Of a DNA stretch of 64,000 nt, positions 39,715 to 48,184 are shown piece by piece. Positions within the stretch are counted from its first letter, which is position 1. The number at the start of each line of letters is the position of its first letter. The stretch covers positions 186,001-250,000 of the forward strand of contig CABUVO010000001.1 in assembly GCA_902495075.1 (NCBI GenBank), written 5' to 3'. The notes under the pieces are model-generated. The model was given only the letters and a program-made list of their open reading frames with translations, searched no databases and had not been told where the DNA came from. The position numbers and the translations under genes were made by a program. Source of the DNA: an uncultured Porphyromonadaceae bacterium (GTDB lineage Bacteria > Bacteroidota > Bacteroidia > Bacteroidales > Muribaculaceae).

Positions 39715-40496
39715 TACAAAAAGAATACGAACAGATACGAGAAGAAAGCTGGAAAGAGTTCTGCATGAAATCTCCGTACTATGCAATGGCCTTTTGCAAG
39801 GACGTTTTTTACGATGCCTTCGACCGTGCCTATCAACTCGGCATGGCTCATCCCAATAGAACCGATTATGATGCGATGTTGAAATGCCCGAAAGAAAAGG
39901 TTCAGGATATGTATGCTTACAATGAGGAGATTCTGAAAACCGACCCGACCAATAAATGCGCCGTACTGTTGAAGGCTCGACTTACTGAACTTTTCGGAGT
40001 AAGGTGTCTCTCCACTGGTGTAGATCAAGCCGCTTCACCATCATTCATCGCCGGAGATGTAGTGAGAATAACTGGAGCCTCTACGGAAGCAGAGCAAATT
40101 CTGATTGGTGCCGTCGGTCAGGTCATAGATGTAGATGCCAGGATTGGTAAATGCTATGTTCTATTTCTTGACTCGAAAGGTCAAGCGTGGATTCGCAACA
40201 GCCACCTTGAACTTACTTATGTTCCAAGCATTATGACGTCTCAGCCTCATATCGTCCCCGGATGTCGTAATGGTAAACGAGGCCCGCGCCTAATTCCCTC
40301 GAATTCGGGGGAATTAAAACCGAAAGTTGCTGAAAATGAACTCAGATTAAAAATAGCTTCTATGGCAATGCAAGGATTACTTGCTTCGCCAGTAGATGCC
40401 AATATGAAAAGTAAATCGGTTGAATACATCACCAAAGCATCATTTAAGTATGCTGATGCTCTAATCGCCAAATCTAAGGAAGGAGGTAATATATGA
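39711..40496 (+). CDS. Phage protein with SH3-like middle segment
   Basis: 261 residues. Helical N-terminal part. The centre, FIAGDVVRITGASTEAEQIL, then GAVGQVIDVDARIGKCYVLF, looks like a KOW/SH3-like barrel. The C-terminus is helical. Not recognised beyond this. Confidence 0.6.
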   Translation: MIQKEYEQIREESWKEFCMKSPYYAMAFCKDVFYDAFDRAYQLGMAHPNRTDYDAMLKCPKEKVQDMYAYNEEILKTDPTNKCAVLLKARLTELFGVRCLSTGVDQAASPSFIAGDVVRITGASTEAEQILIGAVGQVIDVDARIGKCYVLFLDSKGQAWIRNSHLELTYVPSIMTSQPHIVPGCRNGKRGPRLIPSNSGELKPKVAENELRLKIASMAMQGLLASPVDANMKSKSVEYITKASFKYADALIAKSKEGGNI

Positions 40497-40954
40497 TTAT
40501 TCGCAGAAATGAAGTCCACAAACTCGATTTGACAAATAAGGTCGTAGGTCTAACAAGTGGATGTTTCGACCTGCTCCACTTCTATCATTTACGTTATCTG
40601 GAGAAGTGCCGTGCGCAATGTGATTTTCTGATTGTCGGGGTTGATTCTGATATGCTTATCGGGAAGAACAAGAATAAGACCCCGATGATTCCGGAACATC
40701 ATCGAATGGCAATGGTCGATGCTCTGAAATGTGTAGATGCTGTATTTCAGATGGACGACATCAGAAATATAGAGGATTTCTATCCTATCGCAAATAAGGT
40801 GTTCAAGAACTCTCCAGTCATATATGGTCACAAGGTTGAGATACCATCGGGGGAGGCTGAATTGGTCATCATTCCCGATATAGAGGAAGTTTATTCCACA
40901 ACAGCGTTGATCAACAAGATTCGCAGTTGTGCAAATACGAAAGAACCAAAGTAA
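40493..40954 (+). CDS. Cytidylyltransferase-like nucleotidyltransferase
   Basis: 153 residues. GLTSGCFDLLHFYHLRYLEK holds the HxxH signature (H-F-Y-H), FLIVGVDSD the second strand, and YSTTALINKI the I-S-T-T-x-L-I motif of RfaE2/TagD/GCT-type enzymes. It activates a phosphorylated alcohol or sugar with CTP or ATP. Strong Shine-Dalgarno AAGGAGGT just upstream. Substrate unknown. Confidence 0.85.
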   Translation: MIIRRNEVHKLDLTNKVVGLTSGCFDLLHFYHLRYLEKCRAQCDFLIVGVDSDMLIGKNKNKTPMIPEHHRMAMVDALKCVDAVFQMDDIRNIEDFYPIANKVFKNSPVIYGHKVEIPSGEAELVIIPDIEEVYSTTALINKIRSCANTKEPK

Positions 40955-41163
40955 TGAAACTGCATCATTTCTTAAAGAATTACTGCCTGATAGTTGCATT
41001 GATGGGTGCGGCGTTGACCATCATCGACACATTGCATCACAATTACTTGATGGCGATAGGAATGGTCGTATGCACATTCGCCAATCATGTTAGTTACGCA
41101 TATCACAAGCACAAAATAAATCAGTATGAAAATGAAAAAGAAGATAGCGAAAATCCTTCGTAG
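40954..41163 (+). CDS. Small membrane protein
   Basis: 69 residues from the TAATG overlap at 40954. Two hydrophobic segments (about 8-22 and 28-45), charged tail (NEKEDSENPS). Not recognised. Confidence 0.6.
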   Translation: MKLHHFLKNYCLIVALMGAALTIIDTLHHNYLMAIGMVVCTFANHVSYAYHKHKINQYENEKEDSENPS

Positions 41164-41446
41164 ATGGGCCGATAAGATTTCGCCCGAAGGAAAGTATCTA
41201 CCTCCTCTTAATTGTAAAGTAGGAGATCTGAAATTATTAAGCATTGGGTATCAATACCCCAAAGGTGCAAAGATGTTAGACTTCGACATTATTCGCTACC
41301 GACTGACGCAGTTATTGGCGAAAGACCTTGTGTGCAACCGAGCGATCCTGTTCACTGTAAACGACGAAGACCCATACATCAATACAATCGAAGCAAAACT
41401 ATATGTAAAACGCCCTGAAAATGCAAATGGCTATGAGGAAATATAA
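41126..41446 (+). CDS. Phage protein of 106 residues, unknown function
   Basis: Overlaps the previous gene by 38 bp. Basic start (MKMKKKIAKILRRWADKISP), then alpha/beta (YRLTQLLAKDLVCNRAILFT). Not recognised. Confidence 0.55.
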   Translation: MKMKKKIAKILRRWADKISPEGKYLPPLNCKVGDLKLLSIGYQYPKGAKMLDFDIIRYRLTQLLAKDLVCNRAILFTVNDEDPYINTIEAKLYVKRPENANGYEEI

Positions 41447-41819
41447 ATTCAGAGGCAAAAGCACTGACACCAAAGAGTGGCTTGTCGGCGCATTGGTGCC
41501 AAACGGGAAGCGCCCTTGTATAGCCCCATTCGGAGAACTATTTCATCTTGAAGAAGTCAGCCATGAAACCGTCGGCCAGTTCGTTGAGTTGACAGACCGA
41601 AACAGAAGAGAGGTCTATGAAGGAGACATCTTGAAATGGAAGGAGTATGACTTCGAGAAAATAGGCGTTGTAATCTGGAGCCCATCTGGAGTTTTCATCG
41701 GTCGTCCAAGAGAGCATGGTATACAGTGTATCGGTGTTGCCTGTACCATCAAAGAAACCGAAATAATCGGCAACATCCACGATAACCCCGAATTGCTGAA
41801 AGGAGCCTCGAATGGATAA
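41433..41819 (+). CDS. YopX-like protein
   Basis: 128 residues from MRKYKF (the ATG at 41421 is possible). YKFRGKSTDTKEWLVGALV, VGQFVELTDRNRREVYEGDI and EIIGNIHDNPELL are the YopX family. Widespread in phages; role unknown, possibly early regulation. Confidence 0.88.
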   Translation: MRKYKFRGKSTDTKEWLVGALVPNGKRPCIAPFGELFHLEEVSHETVGQFVELTDRNRREVYEGDILKWKEYDFEKIGVVIWSPSGVFIGRPREHGIQCIGVACTIKETEIIGNIHDNPELLKGASNG

Positions 41820-42111
41820 TGATTTAGAGAGTATAATATCAGAGATGTCTAAAGTAGACCTCCGGTCTGAGACTGATAAAATGATGGAGCGTATTCGGTT
41901 AGGTGAAATCAGGTATAGTAAGCTGTCCGAGGTGTCCGCTGAACATATCAAGAATGATAGGTTCATATATCTTGCTGATTGTCTCGCACTGCCTGTTCTT
42001 CCGGAGTCAAGAACCATCATACATATCGGCATGGACTTCGCAAAACAAGAAGCACCATTGTCGAAGTGGCAAAGATTCAAGAGTTTTTTCAAACGTAAAT
42101 GTAAGAAATGA
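41812..42111 (+). CDS. Small phage protein, unknown function
   Basis: 99 residues, 8-bp overlap upstream. Acidic helical start (DNDLESIISEMSKVDLRSET), basic end (KRFKSFFKRKCKK-like). Not recognised. Confidence 0.6.
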   Translation: MDNDLESIISEMSKVDLRSETDKMMERIRLGEIRYSKLSEVSAEHIKNDRFIYLADCLALPVLPESRTIIHIGMDFAKQEAPLSKWQRFKSFFKRKCKK

Positions 42112-42458
42112 AAGTCAAGAACACTCCCTTAGCTATGGATGCAGACGATGTTGCTCTGCTCGCAATGGCTCAACTCCGTGGTAGCGGAAAGCTCAACGAC
42201 AAAAATGTTGACTGCTTCATTCAAGGCTATAAGTCTTGTTCGGATGCACTGACCATCGAAAGCAGGCTCATACCTGTGTTGAAGTATCATCACAAGAAGC
42301 TCTCAAAAGTTGAAGAAGATATAGATAATACTATCGGATATGCTGACTTGCGTCGTGGTCATACCGCAGAAGAATCTGCCCGCATCAAACGAGCCAATAA
42401 GGTTGCCGAAGCAATGCAGAATCTTATTGATGTTCTGGAGGAAGGAGGTCAGAAATGA
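42108..42458 (+). CDS. Helical phage protein, paralogue of the gene at 33732
   Basis: 116 residues, 4-bp overlap. ADDVALLAMAQLRGSGKLND, then KNVDCFIQGYKSC, resembles the 33732-34076 protein. The rest is coiled coil with a HHKKLSKVEEDI segment. Unknown function. Confidence 0.6.
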   Translation: MKVKNTPLAMDADDVALLAMAQLRGSGKLNDKNVDCFIQGYKSCSDALTIESRLIPVLKYHHKKLSKVEEDIDNTIGYADLRRGHTAEESARIKRANKVAEAMQNLIDVLEEGGQK

Positions 42459-42691
42459 GTTATCCTAAAATAGAAGGTCTTTATGAGCAAATGCCGAATG
42501 GTGTTGTCGCCACCTCCGACCTCTATCTGTGCGACTCATGCCGGAACGCCGCAAAGACTGTGCATCATACCTGTCAGGTCAACAGCATGCTTCCAGTCTT
42601 ACTGATAATGTCTAACCGCCGCTTTTGTCCCCTCCATAATAAGTCTGAGAAGGAGATACAAGAATGGAGAAATCAGAGTTGCAATGGCTGA
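42455..42691 (+). CDS. Small Cys-motif protein
   Basis: 78 residues behind a Shine-Dalgarno GGAAGGAGGT. LYLCDSCRNAAKTVHHTCQV, then RRFCPLHN, gives a Cys/His metal site. 4-bp overlap upstream. Confidence 0.6.
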   Translation: MSYPKIEGLYEQMPNGVVATSDLYLCDSCRNAAKTVHHTCQVNSMLPVLLIMSNRRFCPLHNKSEKEIQEWRNQSCNG

Positions 42692-42848
42692 ATCATCCCC
42701 ACAGAAACCGAAGACGTGCTGCTCGTGTGCTTACTGTATCACGGAAGAAGGTGAGCCGTTCTACTGTGCAATGCAGGACCTCTACACCTTTGTCAAGTTG
42801 AGTGACAAGGCTTGTCCGGATTACATCCCTACCAAGAAAGGAGAATAA
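42684..42848 (+). CDS. Small Cys-rich protein, 54 residues
   Basis: MAESSPQKPKTCCSCAYCIT, then FYCAMQDLY and DKACPDYIP: six Cys in a zinc-type pattern (CCSCAYC-x9-C-x15-C). Overlaps the previous gene by 8 bp. Confidence 0.6.
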   Translation: MAESSPQKPKTCCSCAYCITEEGEPFYCAMQDLYTFVKLSDKACPDYIPTKKGE

Positions 42849-42849
42849 T

Positions 42850-43032
42850 ATGATAATAAAGTCGTATTCTGTTTACTGCGATATATGTGATAAACCACTC
42901 GGATGCTTTTATGGCTATAAGCCATCCTACACTAAGTTGCGTTCCGAAGGCATCAAAGTGCTTATCAATAATGGTAAGGCGCAGACCTTGTGCCAGAAAT
43001 GCTTCAACATCATACATCAGCCTCATTCATAA
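42850..43032 (+). CDS. Small zinc-finger-like protein
   Basis: 60 residues from the ATG at 42850, with AAAGGAG (42837-42843) upstream. YCDICDKPLGC and TLCQKCFNIIH provide two CxxC knuckles. Last rightward phage gene; its end overlaps the convergent integrase by 23 bp. Confidence 0.65.
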   Translation: MIIKSYSVYCDICDKPLGCFYGYKPSYTKLRSEGIKVLINNGKAQTLCQKCFNIIHQPHS

Positions 43033-44227
43033 GTTGCTCCAATGTCTTGCCGGAAGCAACAGCATCAAACACCTTGCGTATAGCCTTATCAGCTATTCGC
43101 CTATTTATTTTGATGTAGAAGTTCAATGCCCTTCGGGGATTTGAAGGAGCATCGCCCAGGCAATACTCGATGATAGAGTCTTTAATCATCAGCTCGTTTG
43201 AAATTTGAGCGAAAGTCTTTCTCGCAGAGTAAAACACCATTTTGTCAATCCCAAGCGTCTGACGGATTTTGCGTAAGTAGTCGTCCGTGATATGCTGGAT
43301 TGACTTTTTTGTTTCCCTGCCGTAGAAGCGTAGCTTACCATCCTCACTCATATACTTGTCGATGATAGCGCGAGCCTCCGGCTGTATGGAAAATTCAGTC
43401 TGCTCGTTAGGATTGCGCCTGCTCCTTGTCTTTACTCGGATGAACTTCACGAACTTTTTTGTCAAGTCCTGTTCAAGGATGTCCGCCATATTCATCCCAC
43501 ACAGATAGAAGGAGAGCATGAAGATGTCGCGGGCACATTCCTCCCACTTGCCAGTTACCTCCATATCCCGGACCTCACGCAGTTGGTCGAGAGTAAGAGC
43601 AATGTCCCTCGCTAAAGGTATCTGCTCCTTGTAGTCAAAAAACGGTGGAATATCATACTTGGCGTATCCGTGTGTCGTTGCGAAATAGACCAGGCGCCGG
43701 ATGACACCGATTCGTATGCCGACAGTCGTTTCCGACATCCCCAGCTTTTTCAAGTGGTTCTTGTAGGCATAGAGCATAGCGGAGTCAAGCATAGACAGAA
43801 TGAAGTTCTTGCCCGCATACTCGATGAAACGGTTGATGCCGTCCTTATGGAGCCTGATTGTTCCCTTCGACCATGAATGTTGCTTCACACGAAGCATCTC
43901 GAAGTCTATTTCCTCGACCGTCCGGATTGTCCCTTTGGTCATCTTGTGCTTGATGACCTTGATGAGCTGTGAACAAGTGTAAGCGTCCCGGTCCTCCAAA
44001 GAGTCGAAGATTGTATAGATTTTGTTGAGTTGTGTTCGGAGCTGCTGATTGATGTAAGCAGCATTAGCCATATTGACCACAACGCCGTTGCGCAGATTCC
44101 TTTCCCCATCCACAACGAATCGGGTAGGAATGTAGCGGGTGGTCGAATTGTGTGAGACTGCGATACGGATTTTGTTAGATCCGTCGGCCCGCTGTTTTGC
44201 TTTCAATATGACTATTCGGAGGTTCAT
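43010..44227 (-). CDS. int: Tyrosine recombinase, phage integrase
   Basis: 405 residues. Arm/SAM-like N-terminal part (TVEEIDFEMLRVKQHSWSKG), then the catalytic domain. FYLCGMNMADILEQDL is the first catalytic box, where the usual L-R-x-x-E arginine is replaced as in many Bacteroidota integrases. MVFYSARKTFAQISNEL holds the second box with A-R-K in place of A-R-H, and a Tyr near the end (RRALNFYIK) is the nucleophile candidate. It lies at the right prophage edge beside groEL, so an att site should lie in 44228-44392. Confidence 0.88.
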   Translation of the reverse strand: MNLRIVILKAKQRADGSNKIRIAVSHNSTTRYIPTRFVVDGERNLRNGVVVNMANAAYINQQLRTQLNKIYTIFDSLEDRDAYTCSQLIKVIKHKMTKGTIRTVEEIDFEMLRVKQHSWSKGTIRLHKDGINRFIEYAGKNFILSMLDSAMLYAYKNHLKKLGMSETTVGIRIGVIRRLVYFATTHGYAKYDIPPFFDYKEQIPLARDIALTLDQLREVRDMEVTGKWEECARDIFMLSFYLCGMNMADILEQDLTKKFVKFIRVKTRSRRNPNEQTEFSIQPEARAIIDKYMSEDGKLRFYGRETKKSIQHITDDYLRKIRQTLGIDKMVFYSARKTFAQISNELMIKDSIIEYCLGDAPSNPRRALNFYIKINRRIADKAIRKVFDAVASGKTLEQLMNEADV

Positions 44228-44392
44228 TTTTTAGGACAACAAATCGGTTCGGAATTTAGTTGAATCACTCGGAAACGGGCAATAAACAGACAACAGAATC
44301 ACCCCCACTTCTGGAGGTGATTCTGTCGTAAGTATCTGAATGACCTCGCAATGCGTTGAAATTCATCGGCAAAGTCATTAGGTATGAGTGGC
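44228..44392. other. Prophage-chromosome junction region, putative att, with groEL terminator
   Basis: 165 bp between integrase and groEL. CAGAATCACC (44294-44303) pairs with GGTGATTCTG (44316-44325), a hairpin after groEL read on the minus strand and followed by TTGTCTGTTT. The att core cannot be fixed without the left end. Confidence 0.55.
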
Positions 44393-46030
44393 TCACATCA
44401 TGCCGCCCATTCCACCCATGCCGGGAGCTGCCATCGGAGGTGCAGGAGTTTCCTCTTTCTTATCTGCGATGACACATTCTGTTGTAAGGAACATGCCGGC
44501 TATGCTGGAAGCATTCTCAAGAGCAACACGAGTAACCTTGGCAGGATCGATAACACCCGTAGAGAAGAAATTCTCAAAAGTATCAGTGCGAGCGTTATAA
44601 CCGAAGTCTCCTTCTCCATCTTTTACTTTCTGAAGAATAACAGCACCTTCAACGCCCGCGTTGTTCATGATCTGGCGCATAGGTTCTTCGATAGCGCGAC
44701 GAATTATTGCAATACCTGTGTTTTCATCCTCGTTAGAACCTTTGAGTTCTTCAAGAGCCTTGAGACAACGGATATATGCAACGCCTCCACCGGGAACAAT
44801 ACCTTCAGCTATCGCTGCACGTGTTGCGGAGAGGGCATCATCTACACGATCTTTTTTCTCTTTCATCTCAACCTCTGAGGGGGCACCGATGTAGAGCACT
44901 GCCACACCACCTGCAAGTTTTGCAAGACGCTCCTGAAGTTTCTCTTTATCATAGTTTGAGGTGGTGGTTTCAATCTGGGCTTTGATCTGGTTTACGCGAT
45001 TTGCAATTGCTTCCTTCGAACCGGCTCCGTTCACAATGATTGTGTTATCTTTGTTGACAGTTACTTTTTCTGCCGTTCCAAGATCATTGACATTTGCCTG
45101 AGCAAGCTGCATGCCTTTGACCTCACTAATGACTGTTCCACCTGTGAGGATTGCAATATCCTCAAGCATCTCTTTTCTACGATCACCAAAACCTGGAGCC
45201 TTGACAGCACATATCTTAAGAGATCCGCGAAGACGGTTAACTACCAAAGTTGCAAGAGCCTCGTTGTCAACATCCTCGGCAATGATAAGCAAGGGACGAC
45301 CAGATTGAGCGACAGCTTCGAGAATTGGGAGCATGTCTTTAAGGTTGGATATCTTCTTGTCGTAAAGAAGAATATAGGGGGAGTCCATCTCGCACTCCAT
45401 TTTTTCGCTGTTGGTAACGAAATAGGGAGAAATATAGCCGCGGTCAAACTGCATGCCCTCAACTACATCAACAGTTGTTTCAGTACCTTTGGCTTCCTCT
45501 ACAGTTATTACGCCCTCTTTCTTTACTTTCTGCATGGCTTCTGCGATCAGACGACCTATTTCCTCGTCATTGTTTGCAGAAATACGAGCAACATTTTCAA
45601 TCTTGCTAATATCGTCATCTACTTCCTGGCTCTGAGCCTTGATTCCTTCAACAACAACAGACACTGCTTTGTCGATTCCTCGTTTAAGATCCATAGGATT
45701 GGCACCTGCGGCTACATTCTTGAGACCCACATTTACGATTGCCTGAGCAAGTACTGTAGCAGTTGTTGTGCCATCACCAGCCTGGTCGCCGGTTTTGGAT
45801 GCTACTTCTTTAACGAGTTGCGCACCCATGTTCTGGAAAGGATCTTCGAGTTCAATTTCGCGAGCCACGGTAACACCATCCTTTGTGATGTGAGGTGCAC
45901 CGAATTTCTTTTCGATAATAACATTACGACCCTTGGGACCAAGAGTAACTTTGACGGCATCGGCAAGAGCGTCAACACCATTTTTAAGCTCTTCGCGAGC
46001 CTTTATATTGAATTTTATATCTTTTGCCAT
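44393..46030 (-). CDS. groL: Chaperonin GroEL
   Basis: 545 residues, family length. N-terminal KDIKFNIKAREELKNGVDAL, GPKGRNVIIEK, DGTTTATVLAQAI (ATP site), RAAIAEGIVPGGGVAYIR, and the C-terminal GMGGMM tail. 60-kDa ATP-dependent chaperonin working with GroES. Downstream of groES by 24 bp, one operon. First clearly chromosomal gene right of the integrase. Confidence 0.99.
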   Translation of the reverse strand: MAKDIKFNIKAREELKNGVDALADAVKVTLGPKGRNVIIEKKFGAPHITKDGVTVAREIELEDPFQNMGAQLVKEVASKTGDQAGDGTTTATVLAQAIVNVGLKNVAAGANPMDLKRGIDKAVSVVVEGIKAQSQEVDDDISKIENVARISANNDEEIGRLIAEAMQKVKKEGVITVEEAKGTETTVDVVEGMQFDRGYISPYFVTNSEKMECEMDSPYILLYDKKISNLKDMLPILEAVAQSGRPLLIIAEDVDNEALATLVVNRLRGSLKICAVKAPGFGDRRKEMLEDIAILTGGTVISEVKGMQLAQANVNDLGTAEKVTVNKDNTIIVNGAGSKEAIANRVNQIKAQIETTTSNYDKEKLQERLAKLAGGVAVLYIGAPSEVEMKEKKDRVDDALSATRAAIAEGIVPGGGVAYIRCLKALEELKGSNEDENTGIAIIRRAIEEPMRQIMNNAGVEGAVILQKVKDGEGDFGYNARTDTFENFFSTGVIDPAKVTRVALENASSIAGMFLTTECVIADKKEETPAPPMAAPGMGGMGGMM

Positions 46031-46054
46031 GATTGGAGATTTTAATTGTCTTTA

Positions 46055-46327
46055 TTAGTCAATAATTGCGAGAACATCGTTCTGGCGCATCATAAGATAC
46101 TTTGCACCTTCAAATTCGATTTCAGTACCGGCATATTTGCCATAAAGCACTGTGTCTCCGGCTTTGAGCTGCATTGGCTCATCTTTTGTGCCGTTGCCTA
46201 CAGCAAGGACTTTTCCTTTAAGCGGTTTTTCTTTAGCTGAATCGGGAATGATGATTCCGCCCATGGTAACTTCTTCAGCAGCAGTTGGTTCAATAAGAAC
46301 GCGATCTGCCAATGGTCTGATACTCAT
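46055..46327 (-). CDS. groS: Co-chaperonin GroES
   Basis: 90 residues from MSIRPLADRVLI. The upstream ATG at 46444 would add 39 unlikely residues. Mobile loop EEVTMGGIIIPDSAKEKPL and C-terminal YLMMRQNDVLAI are typical. No CIRCE element seen upstream. Confidence 0.98.
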   Translation of the reverse strand: MSIRPLADRVLIEPTAAEEVTMGGIIIPDSAKEKPLKGKVLAVGNGTKDEPMQLKAGDTVLYGKYAGTEIEFEGAKYLMMRQNDVLAIID

Positions 46328-46446
46328 AATTAATATCTTTATAAAGGTTATTTTAAAATAATTTCTAATTGGTATAGTACAAAAACCGTGCCAAGTATAT
46401 AAAATGAATTTTCCTTCGCACCATATTATATAACATTGATGCAAAG

Positions 46447-46474
46447 AAAAGGGTTCGCAAAAGCGAACCCTTTT
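46447..46474. terminator. Bidirectional terminator
   Basis: AAAAGGGTTCGC (46447-46458) pairs perfectly with GCGAACCCTTTT (46463-46474), loop AAAA. Downstream of the amylase on the minus strand. Confidence 0.85.
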
Positions 46475-46493
46475 CCAAGACCTGTATTATAAC

Positions 46494-47930
46494 TTATTTC
46501 TGTATGATATAAGACCTTTCGGGCGCAGCAAGACCGCGGAGTCTGCCATTCTTTACTTTGAATTCTTTCCCATATACTTTGTCTTTGTATGTGCCGTTCG
46601 GAAGGGTAGTGGGAAGATCAACAACATTTGACAGTGTGCCGATATTGACAATTGCAGCTCCTTTTTTGCCACGGTTAACGAGCAGAACCTGACCATTGTC
46701 GGATATCCCTACAGATTCTTGCTGTCCTGCCATTGCTGTTCGGAATTTATTTACCGCAACAACTTCAGGATGTTTGAACTCATCATTGCCGCGCGCACCG
46801 AGAACATTGTTACCCCAGTAATTTTGACGAGTCGAGCCTGCGGGACGGCTGAAAAAGAGGGGAGTCCCATTCTGGCGCGCTGTCAGAAATACCCACCCCT
46901 GTCTGATCTGAGCATCTGTAAGATGGGCGGATTCATGTGCATTGGCATACGTGTCGTGACTTTCAACCCAGGTTGTCAGAAATTCAGGGGCAGCCTGATG
47001 ATGATAGCTTTTTATGTCAAGACCATTTGCGGATCTTTTATCAAGCATCTCGCGAATAACATGTCCGTAACTGGAAGCGGTCTGCCCCATGTAATCGGCA
47101 TATTCCGCTTCGGGCACACCTTTGTCTTGTAGGACTTCTCCATATACAAATAGAGAATCATAAGGCATCGAAAGTTTTACACCCTTGACACTTTTGCGTC
47201 CGGTGACAACATCCCAAAAATCATTCTCTTTGACGCCGGATGCAGCGTCAACGGGATCAGAATGCACGCCGATATGTTTGGCTGTGTCATAACGGAATCC
47301 TCTTACACCAAGCGACAATAGATCGTTTACAAATTGCAAGTAGTATTTTTGAAAATCAGGATTTTCAGTGTTTACATCCGGAAGTCCTCCCATAGCCCAT
47401 AGGGTGCATTGATCGCGATCTCCATAATTATTTATAGGCGTAAGACCCTTTGAATGAAACATCTTGTCTTTCCCTCCAACTGCCTTGTAGAAATCATCGC
47501 TTACTGCATCCACATCGAAAGCTGTATGGTTGGGAAGCACATCCACGATTACTTTAATATTATATTTTGCCGCAGAATCCATCATCTGTTGCATCTGCGC
47601 TCGGGTGCCGACGATATTGTTACCTATTTTCCAATCTGTAGGTTGGTAATAATAATACCAGTTTCCTTCGGTGACATTATCGTCGAAAATCTTTTTGCCA
47701 CTACCTTCCGGCTCATAGCAATGCTGCACGGGAGATGTCTGCACCATCGTGAACCCGGACGCTGCAATGTCCTTCATGTTGTTGGCAATTTCCGGGAAAT
47801 TCCAACTCCAAACGTGCAGGATGGTGCCGGTATTCACTGCGTCTGGATGGACTGTCATTCTGTCTTTGGCAAATGCCGTTGTTGCCACACAGAGAAATGA
47901 TAAAAGTGTGATTGTTGATTTTGAGTACAT
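46494..47930 (-). CDS. Secreted alpha-amylase, GH13
   Basis: 478 residues with a signal peptide (about 1-21, ends ATTAFA). GH13 barrel: VIVDVLPNHTAF (region I), GFRYDTAKH with the nucleophile Asp (II), FVYGEVLQ with the acid/base Glu (III), TWVESHDTYAN with the stabilising Asp (IV). A beta domain follows. It hydrolyses alpha-1,4-glucans in periplasm or outside. Single gene between two divergent or terminating units. Confidence 0.93.
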   Translation of the reverse strand: MYSKSTITLLSFLCVATTAFAKDRMTVHPDAVNTGTILHVWSWNFPEIANNMKDIAASGFTMVQTSPVQHCYEPEGSGKKIFDDNVTEGNWYYYYQPTDWKIGNNIVGTRAQMQQMMDSAAKYNIKVIVDVLPNHTAFDVDAVSDDFYKAVGGKDKMFHSKGLTPINNYGDRDQCTLWAMGGLPDVNTENPDFQKYYLQFVNDLLSLGVRGFRYDTAKHIGVHSDPVDAASGVKENDFWDVVTGRKSVKGVKLSMPYDSLFVYGEVLQDKGVPEAEYADYMGQTASSYGHVIREMLDKRSANGLDIKSYHHQAAPEFLTTWVESHDTYANAHESAHLTDAQIRQGWVFLTARQNGTPLFFSRPAGSTRQNYWGNNVLGARGNDEFKHPEVVAVNKFRTAMAGQQESVGISDNGQVLLVNRGKKGAAIVNIGTLSNVVDLPTTLPNGTYKDKVYGKEFKVKNGRLRGLAAPERSYIIQK

Positions 47931-48087
47931 TAATAATAAGAATTTAAAGTTAAGCTTAAAGTTTTATGCAGTTTTGCATATGGCGAATTTAATAAAAATA
48001 TGGAGTTTATGCAAATTTGTGCACATTAACCTTAAATCTGTGCTGAATACTAATATTGTTTAATTTTTGAAATACAGCATATTAATA

Positions 48088-48120
48088 TTTTGGATTCTCA
48101 ATAAAAAACATTAATTTTGC
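48088..48120 (+). promoter_or_regulatory. Host promoter upstream of the NlpC/P60 gene
   Basis: TTTTGG at 48088 and TAATTTTGC at 48112-48120, 24 bp apart. It gives the host consensus against which the phage module is compared. Confidence 0.65.
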
Positions 48121-48184
48121 AATAAACAGTAACAAAATTCGCATACAGTAGGTCGTTTTGATCTGAAGATGCGCTAATCTTATC

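Noticed and set aside
26500..44300. Additional DGR variable repeats
   Set aside because: The CTCTCGGCTC end and the RCVGRS/GSRL pattern occur only in VR1, TR and VR2 within this window.
45305..46045. 246-codon plus-strand frame
   Set aside because: Mirror of groEL; Cys/Phe/Tyr-rich nonsense.
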